A DNA stretch of 64,000 nt, taken from the NCBI GenBank assembly GCA_028749205.1, contig JAQULR010000003.1:46975-110974 (forward strand), given 5' to 3'. This stretch comes from Acidobacteriota bacterium. GTDB taxonomy: Bacteria > Acidobacteriota > Aminicenantia > Aminicenantales > Saccharicenantaceae. Position numbers and translations under genes: made by a program. The notes below the pieces were generated by a model, which ran no database searches, had not been told where the DNA came from, and was given only the letters and a program-made list of their open reading frames with translations. Shown here piece after piece: positions 1-9,505 of this stretch. How positions within the stretch are numbered: the stretch's first letter is position 1; every line of letters begins with the position of its first letter.

Positions 1-1
1 T

Positions 2-742
2 ATTTTCTTTGCCGGCTGCAACCTGAAATGCCTTTTTTGCCAGAATTTCCAGTTGAGTTGGCTTAATGAAGGTAAGCTGGTGCCCGAGGAAGAATTAGCT
101 GCCATGATGCTTAACCTTCAGAGACAGGGAGCTCTAAACATCAACCTGGTCTCTCCAACTCATGTAATTCTACCGATCCTCGGAGCCTTAAGGATAGCCT
201 ATCAGCAAGGCCTATCTATTCCCTTGATATACAACTCCAACGGATATGAGGCAATTGAGGTAGTGGAGGAGCTTCGAGGAATCATCGACCTCTACTTACC
301 TGACCTGAAGTACATCTCAGCCAAGCTCTCGGCTAAATATTCAGCGGCTCCTGATTATTTCGAACAGGCCAGACTGGTCTTACAGGAAATGTACTGCCAG
401 CAACCCGACCTGCTAATTGATGACAGGCAAATTGCCCGGCAAGGGTTGATCATCCGGCACTTGGTGCTTCCAGGTTCGGCACAAGACTCCATAAAGATCC
501 TGGAATGGATTGCTAATAACCTCTCCCCTTCAGTCGGCCTGAGCTTGATGAGTCAGTATCATCCATGCTACCAGGCTCCGGCAGAGATTCAGCGGGAAAT
601 AACCCGTTCAGAATACCAAATAGTGATGAATCGGGCTTTAGAACTTGGCTTTGACAACCTGTTTTTTCAGCCCGAACCTTTTCAGGAAGATGAACATCTT
701 ATCCCTGATTTTCGCCGCCAGAACCCCTTCCGTTGGAAATAA
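2..742 (+). CDS. Radical SAM protein (PflA-like/COG1313-type), 5' truncated by window edge
   Basis: Open frame continues upstream of the tracked TTG start (53) to base 2: IFFAGCNLKCLFCQNFQLSWLNE, containing the CX3CX2C radical-SAM motif. Confidence 0.85.
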   Translation: MFFAGCNLKCLFCQNFQLSWLNEGKLVPEEELAAMMLNLQRQGALNINLVSPTHVILPILGALRIAYQQGLSIPLIYNSNGYEAIEVVEELRGIIDLYLPDLKYISAKLSAKYSAAPDYFEQARLVLQEMYCQQPDLLIDDRQIARQGLIIRHLVLPGSAQDSIKILEWIANNLSPSVGLSLMSQYHPCYQAPAEIQREITRSEYQIVMNRALELGFDNLFFQPEPFQEDEHLIPDFRRQNPFRWK

Positions 743-776
743 TCTTTAAATTTTAAGATAGTAAGTTTTAACGATA

Positions 777-821
777 GAAGGGATTTGCCTTAGATTCTCA
801 AAAGAACTAAAAATCCCTTTC
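777..821. terminator. Intergenic hairpin, possible bidirectional terminator
   Basis: Inverted arms gaagggattt...ttag / ctaa.aaatccctttc between convergent genes ending at 742 (+) and 931 (-). Confidence 0.45.
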
Positions 822-930
822 GACCTCCCCCGTATTTACTCGTAAACCAGAATTTTTTGCCTTCTGTTGACAGCCAGTCTCTGGCTAATTTAGATCAAAA
901 TAAAGCTGCCCTGATAAGACTTAAAGGCTG

Positions 931-1599
931 TCATTTCAGGCTTTCGGGATGGTGCCTAACCTGTTCTGCCATTACCATATAGATTACATATTCAGCAATG
1001 TTGGTGGCATGGTCACAGATTCTCTCTAAGTGCCTCGCTACCAGCAGAAGAGGTACAGCCCGGGGTGCAGTCGTCGGGTCCTTGCTCATATAATCATTTA
1101 TCAACTCGGACTGAACTAGGTTTCTGAGTTCGTCAGCTTCACTATCCCTTAAAATCACTGATTTGGCCAGTTCAGGGTCTTTGTTAACAAAAGAATTTAT
1201 AGAATCCTTGACCATCCCCTGCGAAAGTGTTTCCAGCTTGGGGATATCAATTAGGGGCTTAAGCAGCGGTTGGCCAGCCAGCTCCAGAACCCGCTGGCCG
1301 ATGTCAACTGCCAGGTCGGCAATCCTTTCCAGATCAGTGGCGATTTTCATCGACATAACTATGAATCTTAAATCGGTGGCAGCCGGTTGATAGAGGGCAA
1401 TCAAGTTTAGACATTTTTCCTCAATTTCCAGGTCGATTTTATCTATGCGGTCATCATCCTTGATAATTGCTTCAGCTTTTTCCCGACTAAGCTCTCTCAA
1501 AGCCTTTCCAGAATTCCCGATGGCTTTTTCCACCTCAGCACTCATTTCCAGAATTTTTTTATTAAGTTCTAACAGTTCTTCGTCAAAATATCTGGTCAT
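931..1599 (-). CDS. phoU: Phosphate transport system regulatory protein PhoU
   Basis: Repeated helical PhoU motifs (ALYQPAATDLRFIVMSMKIATDLERIADLAVDI; LLLVARHLERICDHATNIAEYVIYMV), last gene in pst operon. Confidence 0.95.
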   Translation of the reverse strand: MTRYFDEELLELNKKILEMSAEVEKAIGNSGKALRELSREKAEAIIKDDDRIDKIDLEIEEKCLNLIALYQPAATDLRFIVMSMKIATDLERIADLAVDIGQRVLELAGQPLLKPLIDIPKLETLSQGMVKDSINSFVNKDPELAKSVILRDSEADELRNLVQSELINDYMSKDPTTAPRAVPLLLVARHLERICDHATNIAEYVIYMVMAEQVRHHPESLK

Positions 1600-1635
1600 A
1601 TTTGCCTCCTCATCCAGCTGCTCTGGTTGTTGGGC

Positions 1636-2403
1636 TCAACCAAAACGGCCGGTAATATAATCCTCGGTTCTTTTATCCTGTGGGCTAGTGAAAATCTGAT
1701 TGGTCTCACCAAATTCTACCAGATCCCCTAACAAAAAGTAGCCCGTATAATCAGAAACCCGGGCCGCTTGCTGCATATTATGAGTGACGATGACTATAGT
1801 ATAGTCTTTCTTTAATTCATACATCAAATCTTCAATCCTTCCCGTAGCCATCGGATCGAGAGCCGAGCAGGGCTCATCCATTAGGACCACTTCTGGCTCT
1901 AAAGCCAGCAACCTGGCAATACACAGCCGTTGCTGCTGCTCTCCGGTTAATTTCAAGGCATTTTCATCTAACCTGTCTTTAAGCTCTTCCCAGAGATTCA
2001 CCGCCTGAAGACTGCGGTAAAGTCTTTCTTCCAGAAAGTTTCGGGCGGTCAGGCCGTGGACTTTTAATCCATAGGTGACATTATCTTCGATACTCAAAGG
2101 AAATGGATTCGGCCTTTGAAAAACCATCCCCACTCTTCTCCTCAATGTCAGCAGGTCAGTGTCAGGATGATAAATATTTTTTCCATCAAAATAAACTTGG
2201 CCTTCTGTCCTGGCACCTTCTATCAAGTCATTCATCCTGTTTAAGGCTCTTAAAAAAGTAGATTTCCCACAGCCAGAGGGTCCGATCAGAGCCGAAATAC
2301 AGTTAGCTTGAATATTCAGGTTGATCCCCTTTAAGGCCTGGAATTTGGCATAATAAACATACAAATTTTTTACTTCAATTATATTTTTTACTGTCCCTAT
2401 CAT
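1636..2403 (-). CDS. pstB: Phosphate ABC transporter ATPase PstB, paralog 1 (canonical Walker A/Q/H, signature LTGEQ)
   Basis: [54 protein letters not shown]. Confidence 0.95.
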   Translation of the reverse strand: MIGTVKNIIEVKNLYVYYAKFQALKGINLNIQANCISALIGPSGCGKSTFLRALNRMNDLIEGARTEGQVYFDGKNIYHPDTDLLTLRRRVGMVFQRPNPFPLSIEDNVTYGLKVHGLTARNFLEERLYRSLQAVNLWEELKDRLDENALKLTGEQQQRLCIARLLALEPEVVLMDEPCSALDPMATGRIEDLMYELKKDYTIVIVTHNMQQAARVSDYTGYFLLGDLVEFGETNQIFTSPQDKRTEDYITGRFG

Positions 2404-2677
2404 TATTAGAACTTCCTCAATCTATTATCAATTGATTTCCTGCCTCTAATTTTACTGCCTGGATAACATCCATCAAATTTTTATTAGCGTCAACTATTAT
2501 TTTTCTTTCTACCCTCAATTAACCTCCGTATTTCACCTCTACCAAAATTATTCTTAAAGGAGAAGCAATTTTCTTTATTTAACTCCTATAATGTTAAGTC
2601 TTATTTATGTTTTGATTAAAATTGCATAAAACCTGGCCAAAAAAGCCATCTCTTAAAATTACCTCCTGTTTCATAAC

Positions 2678-3436
2678 TTAACCAAATTTTCCCTGCAGGT
2701 AAGCTTCGGTTCGCTCATCAGAAGGACGAGTAAATATAATCGCCGTTTCATCAATCTCGATCAATTCACCCATCAGAAAAAAAGCCGTTCGGTCGGCTAT
2801 CCTGGCAGCTTGCTTGGTATTATTGGTTACCAGGATTATCGTAAAGTCATTTTTCAATATCCGGAGGGAATCTTCTATCTTCATGGTAGAAATGGGATCC
2901 AGCCCAGAAGTCGGCTCATCCAGCATGATATATTCAGGTTTTAAAGCCAGGACTCTAGCCAGGCACAATCTCTGCTGTTGCCCGCCGGAGAGCTTCAAGG
3001 CGCTGGTTTTAAGCCTGTCTTTAACTTCATTCCACAAGCCGGCTTTTTCCAGAGAATCCTCTACTATATCATCAAGCTCCTGGTGGTTGTTTTTCCCAAG
3101 AAGCCTGACCCCATAAACGACATTTTCATAAATGGTGGTCGGGAGGGGAACCGGAGTGGCAAAAACCAAGCCCAGTTTTCTTCTCAAGGCCACCACATCA
3201 ACATCCGGTTGGTAAATATCCTGATTGTCGATCAAAATCTTACCCTCCACCCTTGAGCCGGGTATCAGATCATTCAATCGATTAAGGCAAGTCAAAAAGG
3301 TAGATTTGCCGCTTTTAGCTGGTCCAATGATTCCTAAAATTTCGTTCCGGTAGACGTCGAGGTTGAGATTTTTAAGGCTCTGGTGCTGGCCATAATAATG
3401 GCTGAAATTCCGGACCGTTATCCCAGTTGTTTTCAT
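2678..3436 (-). CDS. PstB-like ATPase, paralog 2 (Q-loop Gln and H-switch His replaced)
   Basis: GPAKSGKST, VFATPVPLP, LSGGQQQRLCLAR, LDEPTSGLDP, VTNNTKQAARIADRTAFF; adjacent to pstA. Confidence 0.9.
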   Translation of the reverse strand: MKTTGITVRNFSHYYGQHQSLKNLNLDVYRNEILGIIGPAKSGKSTFLTCLNRLNDLIPGSRVEGKILIDNQDIYQPDVDVVALRRKLGLVFATPVPLPTTIYENVVYGVRLLGKNNHQELDDIVEDSLEKAGLWNEVKDRLKTSALKLSGGQQQRLCLARVLALKPEYIMLDEPTSGLDPISTMKIEDSLRILKNDFTIILVTNNTKQAARIADRTAFFLMGELIEIDETAIIFTRPSDERTEAYLQGKFG

Positions 3437-3439
3437 GAT

Positions 3440-4276
3440 CTAAGATCTATGTTTGATATATCTTTCCATAAGATAATAGGTTATCAGGTTAACAATCAAA
3501 ATGGCGATCACCAGGACAGCGGCTGTGCCATAGGCTTTACTCATGGAGATACCTTCCCTGGCCAGGATGTAAAAGTGGACGGCCATGCTCCTGGAGGATG
3601 AAAATAAAGAGGTCGGCATCCGCAAGGCACTTCCAGCTGTAAAGATGACCGCAGCGGTTTCTCCAATGCTTCGCCCTATACTCAGGATAATCCCAGTGAT
3701 TATACCGGGGATAGCCGATGGCAGGACTACCTTGGTAACAGTTTGCCAGCGAGTACTACCCAGAGAAAAACTGACCAGCCGGTATGAAGCCGGGACAGCT
3801 TTAATAGCTTCTTCACTGGTCCTGATGATCGTTGGCAAAACCATAAAAGCTAAGGTTAAGCCGCCGCTTAGAATTGACCAGCCAAACTTTAATCTGTTAA
3901 CAAAAAGAATAAAGCCAAATAAACCGAAAATTATTGAAGGAATCCCGGCTAAGCATTCAGCTCCGAATCTGATAATTCTGGTTATCCGGTTTTCAACTGT
4001 ATACTCGGTCAGGTAAATAGCCGTCCCGACGCCCAGCGGAGTAGCCACCAGCAAGGCAATGATGGTTAGGTAAATAGTGGCGACTATGGTTGAAAGTATG
4101 CCCCCCTCTCGGCCCATATCAGCCGGATTCCTGGAAAGAAATTCCAGGCTTAGCTGAGGTAAACCATTCTTAAGAATTACGGCCAGAATAAAAACCAATA
4201 CCAGGACAGCTATAAAAGTAAAAAACATCAACACCGATTGAGCAATCTTTTGTTCTATCCTCGGCTTGATCCTCAC
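3440..4276 (-). CDS. pstA: Phosphate ABC transporter permease PstA
   Basis: Multi-TM permease with PstA signatures (PLGVGTAIYLTEY, LAGIPSIIFGLFGF, SIGRSIGETAAVIFTAGSA). Confidence 0.95.
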   Translation of the reverse strand: MRIKPRIEQKIAQSVLMFFTFIAVLVLVFILAVILKNGLPQLSLEFLSRNPADMGREGGILSTIVATIYLTIIALLVATPLGVGTAIYLTEYTVENRITRIIRFGAECLAGIPSIIFGLFGFILFVNRLKFGWSILSGGLTLAFMVLPTIIRTSEEAIKAVPASYRLVSFSLGSTRWQTVTKVVLPSAIPGIITGIILSIGRSIGETAAVIFTAGSALRMPTSLFSSSRSMAVHFYILAREGISMSKAYGTAAVLVIAILIVNLITYYLMERYIKHRS

Positions 4277-4280
4277 TCTC

Positions 4281-5141
4281 CTACCTCTTTTTCTGCCTGG
4301 CTGAGGTTAAATTAGCAATGGTATTCAAGATCATTATTATTACAAAGAGAATTACTCCGGTAGCAAACAAGGCTTGGCGGTGTTCGCCGCTGGCATAAGC
4401 CATTTCTAAAGCAATGTTAGAAGTCAGGGTGCGGACTGGAGCCAGAATTGAGTCCGGGATGGCGGCAGCATTTCCGGCCACCATAATTACAGCCATGGTT
4501 TCGCCAATGGCTCGGCCCATCCCTAAAACAACACCAGCCACTATACCCGAGCGGGCAGCTGGCAAAATCACCATCTTGACAGTTTGCCATTTAGTAGCCC
4601 CAAGAGCAATGGACCCTTCTCGGAAAGAGTCCGGAACTGCTCTGATTGAATCTATGGCAATGCTGGTGACAGTGGGTAAAATCATTACCCCCAGGATTAT
4701 AGAAGAAGCTAAAACCGATAATCCAGGCCCACCTAAATTTTCTCTAATAAAGGGAATTAGAAACATCAATCCGATGAATCCATAAACAACTGATGGTATT
4801 CCAGCTAACAGTTCAATAAAGGGCTTCAGGATTCGAGCTAGTCGCCGATTGGAAAATTCAGTAAGAAAAATGGCGCTGGCCAGGCCAAGAGGAACTCCAA
4901 TAATTAAAGCTCCCAAGGTCACCATCAGAGAGCCTACGATCATTGGAAAAAGTCCGAAGCTTTTTTCCGAAGGATACCAGTCCTGCCCGAGCAGAAAGTT
5001 CTTAAAACCATATTTGAACATAATCGGGGTACCTTGTTCGAAAATAAAGATGGTAATTACTGCCAAAACTGAAATAGCCGAAAACGCCACCACCAGGAGG
5101 CACAATCTTATCAGCCGTTCATTCCGTTCTATCTTGGTCAT
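4281..5141 (-). CDS. pstC: Phosphate ABC transporter permease PstC
   Basis: PLGLASAIFLTEF, LLAGIPSVVYGFIGL, GMGRAIGETMAVIMVAGN; 5' end overlaps pstS by 23 bp. Confidence 0.95.
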   Translation of the reverse strand: MTKIERNERLIRLCLLVVAFSAISVLAVITIFIFEQGTPIMFKYGFKNFLLGQDWYPSEKSFGLFPMIVGSLMVTLGALIIGVPLGLASAIFLTEFSNRRLARILKPFIELLAGIPSVVYGFIGLMFLIPFIRENLGGPGLSVLASSIILGVMILPTVTSIAIDSIRAVPDSFREGSIALGATKWQTVKMVILPAARSGIVAGVVLGMGRAIGETMAVIMVAGNAAAIPDSILAPVRTLTSNIALEMAYASGEHRQALFATGVILFVIIMILNTIANLTSARQKKR

Positions 5142-5982
5142 CTCGGGGTCCTGGGTTCTTTTTGATTGGGATTAGCCCTTCTTTCTTGATAAGTTGCTGA
5201 ATTTCTTCAGACAGAATAAAATCTATAAACTCTTTAACTAATCCGGATGGAGCCGCTCGAGTCAAAAACAAAAATGGCCTCACCAGACGATAGGTTTCGT
5301 TTTGGATTGATTCTTCAGTTGGATAAATACCATCCAGGGATAGAGTTTTGACTGATTTATTAACCAGGCCCAGGGAAATAAAACCTATCGCATTTGGATC
5401 CCGGCTGACTATTTCCCTAACTGTTCCATTGGAATCCTGAACAATGGCCCTTTTAGAAATTCTTAATCTCCCCATAACCAGCTCTTGAAAAGCTGCCCTG
5501 GTACCTGAACCTTCTTCCCTAACCACTACGGTTATATTTTTGGCCTTCCCATTAAGAATCTCCCAGGTAGTAATTTCTCCAGAAAAAATACTTCTCACCT
5601 GGTCCAATTGCAAGTTATCTAACTGGTTTTCCGGATGAATTATAATTGCCAGGCCATCTCGGGCCACCTCTATCTCAAAAAGCTCTTTTTCATCTTCAGT
5701 AAGCGCTCTCGAAGACATGCCAATATCAGCCGCGCCAGTCTGGACAGCCTGAATTCCGGCGCTTGATCCACCTCCCTGAACGTCAACGACTGTCTCAGGT
5801 CTTTTTTCCATAAAGAGTTCAGCCCATTTATCAGCAAAAGGCTGAATGCTCGTAGAGCCAGCCACCACAATCCGCTGACTGCTTTTCCCAGGCCGGCAGG
5901 AAACATAACCCAAGGCGAGAAGCAGACAAAGCCCCAGATTAAGTATCTTTATTCTTGTCATTGAGATTACAATTTTAGTCAT
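5119..5982 (-). CDS. pstS: Phosphate ABC transporter substrate-binding protein PstS
   Basis: Signal peptide; VAGSTSIQPFADKWAE, VQGGGSSAGIQAVQTGAADIGMSSR, REEGSGTRAAFQE. Confidence 0.95.
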   Translation of the reverse strand: MTKIVISMTRIKILNLGLCLLLALGYVSCRPGKSSQRIVVAGSTSIQPFADKWAELFMEKRPETVVDVQGGGSSAGIQAVQTGAADIGMSSRALTEDEKELFEIEVARDGLAIIIHPENQLDNLQLDQVRSIFSGEITTWEILNGKAKNITVVVREEGSGTRAAFQELVMGRLRISKRAIVQDSNGTVREIVSRDPNAIGFISLGLVNKSVKTLSLDGIYPTEESIQNETYRLVRPFLFLTRAAPSGLVKEFIDFILSEEIQQLIKKEGLIPIKKNPGPRDDQDRTE

Positions 5983-6025
5983 CTATTATACTGAACTTTA
6001 GAAAAAATTAAAGCCAAAATAGCCA

Positions 6026-6100
6026 CCTTATTTATCTACATTCTCCATAAAATTGAACTTGACTTGAGGCTTTCAATTATCATTAATAAGAAAATTAGTC
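6026..6100 (-). repeat. Dispersed intergenic repeat, module 2 copy
   Basis: Reverse complement ctaattttcttattaatgataattgaaagcctcaagtcaagttcaattttatggag aligns by eye with copies at 57803, 59648 and 63924. Confidence 0.55.
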
Positions 6101-6337
6101 AGTTATTTAACTTTTTGAAATTAAATTGTTTCCCTTGTTTTCTAAGTCTCGATTCTCCTCTTCTGGTATCTGATTTTACTCGAGACTAATCTATCGGGTC
6201 ACGAATACGCCACTTTTAGCTTTATTATTCCTTAGCAGATAGAAAATTCCCTAAAGAAATAGCTAAATCAAGGATTGGCCTGTGTCTGGGTACATTTTGG
6301 AATATCCTGAGGCCAATGAATAATTCAGGATAAAACC

Positions 6338-7450
6338 TCAATCCTTACTGCTCTTTAATTTAACCTGCTTACTGGCTACGGATTTACTTTGAAGAGCCAA
6401 ACCTCTTGGCTTGAGCGCATTGCTTACTATTTGGTTGAGAAGCGTAATAATGGCCGCATGCACCGTGACCGGCAACCCGTCTGCTCCAGGGTCCACATAG
6501 CCAGTGTTGCCATCAATTAAGCCGGCATCAGCCGCCTCGCGCAGGGTTCGCTGTTCAGTGGCCTCATCATGGAGAACTTCTGGTTGGCTCCTGAGGACAG
6601 CCAGGCAGGCCGCGATGCCGTAGGCTCCCCAATTTGAGACACTGGCCGGTACTACGATGTCGGTAGGTACTGAAGGAGCCAAACCTCCTTGGCAGGGACA
6701 GGCACACCGGCTTCCGTAGGGAACATGGCTACGAATTGCTTCAGCAATCAGCCCCATCCCGATTTCGTTTCCTCCATCTCCAATCCCGATAGTCAAAATT
6801 TTAGCTTGTCGGGCTGATTTGATCAATTCATCCACCTTAGCCATACAGGCAGTGGTATCCATACCTCGGGCATTGTGAATGATACCTTTCTCGTTGGCAC
6901 TGCCCTTTTCTATTGAAATTATGGCTGTGGGACTGAATCTTGAGATCAACTTTTGGGATTCGACAACAGCTTCAGCCGAATCTGTAGGAAAGCTCATGAC
7001 GGTAGCCGCATGCAGTGGAGCCAAAGACTTAGATGCCTTCAAAGTCTGCTCTGGAGAAAGGACCGCAAAACCAGCTCCCCTGGCAGCTGCCTTCATTGCC
7101 GGCTGAAGCTCTGCTTCTATCAGGAAAATGGGCACAATACTTAGTGCCTGGTGGAGGCTCCGTGCCAGTAAAGCTGCCCCAGGCGGGCCATCCAGCTCTC
7201 CTATATCAGGTGTAATCCAGGGGCGATCCGGCCAACCCGTAGCTAACACGACCACATCGCCCGGAGCAACTGAGTTGTTCAGTGAGCTGGCAGCAGCCAG
7301 GACTACAGGCTGTCCGAGCTTTTCTCTAGCTGCCTTATACAAAGCCGAAATGACTCCCCTCCGGTTGATATCAAGAGTTATCAACCTGTCGATATCTTCA
7401 GCAACTGCTAAAATGTCTTGTTTCATTTTCCTGCCCTCTTTCTTACTCAT
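6338..7450 (-). CDS. DUF4392 / D-glutamate cyclase-like protein
   Basis: Motifs EKGSANEKGIIHNARGMDTT, TIGIGDGGNEIGMG, ASVSNWGAYGIAA typical of the DUF4392 family; alternative start at 7426. Confidence 0.8.
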   Translation of the reverse strand: MSKKEGRKMKQDILAVAEDIDRLITLDINRRGVISALYKAAREKLGQPVVLAAASSLNNSVAPGDVVVLATGWPDRPWITPDIGELDGPPGAALLARSLHQALSIVPIFLIEAELQPAMKAAARGAGFAVLSPEQTLKASKSLAPLHAATVMSFPTDSAEAVVESQKLISRFSPTAIISIEKGSANEKGIIHNARGMDTTACMAKVDELIKSARQAKILTIGIGDGGNEIGMGLIAEAIRSHVPYGSRCACPCQGGLAPSVPTDIVVPASVSNWGAYGIAACLAVLRSQPEVLHDEATEQRTLREAADAGLIDGNTGYVDPGADGLPVTVHAAIITLLNQIVSNALKPRGLALQSKSVASKQVKLKSSKD

Positions 7451-9381
7451 TTTATTTTCTCTATCTCCTGAAGTCTCTGCTCAAAGTTGGCCCTCTTTTC
7501 TTCGTATTCCTCGTAGGCTTGAGTATATTCTTCATAGAGGGATTCTAGGTTTTTACGGTTGGCATCAAGGTTGCACGAAAGCCGGACTACTTCCTGGCCC
7601 TGCCCCTCTACTGAAGCTTTAATTATCTGCTCGGTAAGTAAACTCACCATTTGTTCAATTTCCTGGATCTGGTTTTCAAGTTGTAATACTTTTTCTTCCA
7701 GCGGTTTTAAAACCTTGGATTTCTCTATAATAATATCAGAACGGAGCCGACGGAGCTCACGAGGGGACAGTTTAAATTTGAAGACTTCTTCCTGAACAGT
7801 TTCTTTTAGTCCGTTCTTATTGGGGGCTTCTGATTTGATTGCTATTTGGGCCTTTTGGGCTTCGTTTACCGTCGATACTCTTTTAATCTCAGTTTTTTCT
7901 TGGCTCCAGCCGACTTTTTGTAAAAATCTTTCATAGTCACTTTCAAATACCTTAACTTCGTTATCTTGAAAAACAATGAGACGTTCAGCCAGGGCCCTAA
8001 GGAACATTTCATTATGGCTAACCATAACTACCGCCCCGTCAAAATTGTTGATAGCAGCTAGAAGGGCATCAGCAGATTCCAGGTCCAGGTGGTTGGTAGG
8101 CTCATCAAAAAGAAGAACATTGACCGGAGTAGCCAGAATCTTTCCCAGAAGAACCCGACTTTTCTCACCTCCTGAAAGAACCCTGATAGGTTTGAGAGCT
8201 TCCTCACCCTCAAACATCAGAGCTCCAGCAATCTGCCGGATTTGAGAAAGATCCAGCTGGGGGTTAGCTGAGGAAATTTCTTCCAGGACAGTATTATCGC
8301 TAACCATCTCTTCAGCATAACTTTGTTCAAAATAGCCGATGGCCACAGACTTAGCTGATTTTATCTGGCCAGTCTGAGGTTTCAGAACACCAGCCATCAG
8401 CTTTAGTAAAGTGGTCTTCCCCTGACCATTCGGTCCGATAACCATTATCCGGTCCCGAGCTCCAAGATGGAGGCTAAAGTTCTTAATAACCGGCTTGTCG
8501 GGAGAATAAGAAAAACTAATATTATTCAGGTTCAAGGCATATTTATGATGAAAAGGCTTTTCCAGAAAAGAAAATTCCATATTTTTAATCTTTTCCAGCC
8601 TTTCTTTTTTGCCCATTTTTTCAATATACTTAAGTCTCGATTGAACTAGACCAGCTAAGCGAGCCTTGGCTCTAAACCGGTTGATGAAAATCTCAAGCTC
8701 TTGCCGCTTGCGCTCATCATTTATTCGGGTTTTTTCATAGACTTCTTCTTCCAGAGATAATTGGTTATAGTATTTTTCAGTATCTCCTTCAATTTTCCGG
8801 ATTTTCTGGCGATGAATTCCCAGGATGTGAGTGGCCACTTTATCCATGAAACTCCGGTCATGGGTTATGAACATCAGCTCACCAGGCCAGTTTTGGAGAA
8901 ATTTTTCCAGCCAGCGGATAGAGGTAATATCTAAATAGTTGTTCGGCTCATCAAGAAGTAACAGGTCGTAATCAGCCAGTAAAATTCGAGCCAGGCTAAG
9001 ACGAACCTGATAACCACCTGACAACTGAAAAGGGTTTTTATAGAAATCTTCAGGCGAGAAACCAAGTCCGGCTAGAACCTTTTCCACCCGCCAGAGTTGA
9101 CTGCTGTCATCAGATAGCAGGCTTCGGCTGGCTTCTTTTAGAACGGTTGGCTTTTTGAATTCAGGCTTTTGCTCAAGATAACCAATCCGGTATTTCCTGG
9201 GGATGATAATCCGGCCTTCATCGGGCTCTTCCAGCCCAGCAATAATTCTAAATAAAGTAGACTTGCCGTGTCCATTTCTCCCAACTAATCCTATCTTTTC
9301 CCCACGGTTTACCTTAAAGCTAATTTTTTCAAACAGAGCCTGGCCGCCAAAGCTCTTTGATAATTCTTCAACAGCAATCAT
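7447..9381 (-). CDS. ABC-F family ATPase (two NBDs, C-terminal coiled coil)
   Basis: Two Walker A/signature/Walker B sets (GRNGHGKST, LSGGYQVRLSLAR, LLDEPNNYLD; GPNGQGKTT, LSGGEKSRVLLGK, FDEPTNHLD), no TM segments. Confidence 0.95.
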   Translation of the reverse strand: MIAVEELSKSFGGQALFEKISFKVNRGEKIGLVGRNGHGKSTLFRIIAGLEEPDEGRIIIPRKYRIGYLEQKPEFKKPTVLKEASRSLLSDDSSQLWRVEKVLAGLGFSPEDFYKNPFQLSGGYQVRLSLARILLADYDLLLLDEPNNYLDITSIRWLEKFLQNWPGELMFITHDRSFMDKVATHILGIHRQKIRKIEGDTEKYYNQLSLEEEVYEKTRINDERKRQELEIFINRFRAKARLAGLVQSRLKYIEKMGKKERLEKIKNMEFSFLEKPFHHKYALNLNNISFSYSPDKPVIKNFSLHLGARDRIMVIGPNGQGKTTLLKLMAGVLKPQTGQIKSAKSVAIGYFEQSYAEEMVSDNTVLEEISSANPQLDLSQIRQIAGALMFEGEEALKPIRVLSGGEKSRVLLGKILATPVNVLLFDEPTNHLDLESADALLAAINNFDGAVVMVSHNEMFLRALAERLIVFQDNEVKVFESDYERFLQKVGWSQEKTEIKRVSTVNEAQKAQIAIKSEAPNKNGLKETVQEEVFKFKLSPRELRRLRSDIIIEKSKVLKPLEEKVLQLENQIQEIEQMVSLLTEQIIKASVEGQGQEVVRLSCNLDANRKNLESLYEEYTQAYEEYEEKRANFEQRLQEIEKIK

Positions 9382-9505
9382 TGAAATCTGTGGTCATTCA
9401 GATATCCTGCCCTCTTGTCAGGCAGCATAGCAAGCCGACTGATAAGTTGGCCGGTTTACCTGGTTAGAAATTTTTTTAAGCTTTATAAAAGACTCTCTTG
9501 ACCCT

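Noticed and set aside
3585-4016. 143-aa plus-strand ORF inside pstA
   Set aside because: Antisense shadow of a well-supported pstA; low-complexity, no recognisable motif or SD.
4414-5175. Plus-strand ORFs (4414-4785, 4849-5175) within pstC
   Set aside because: Antisense to conserved permease; composition typical of shadow ORFs.
7128-7622. 164-aa plus-strand ORF across the DUF4392/ABC-F junction
   Set aside because: Fully antisense to two strong genes; no homology seen.
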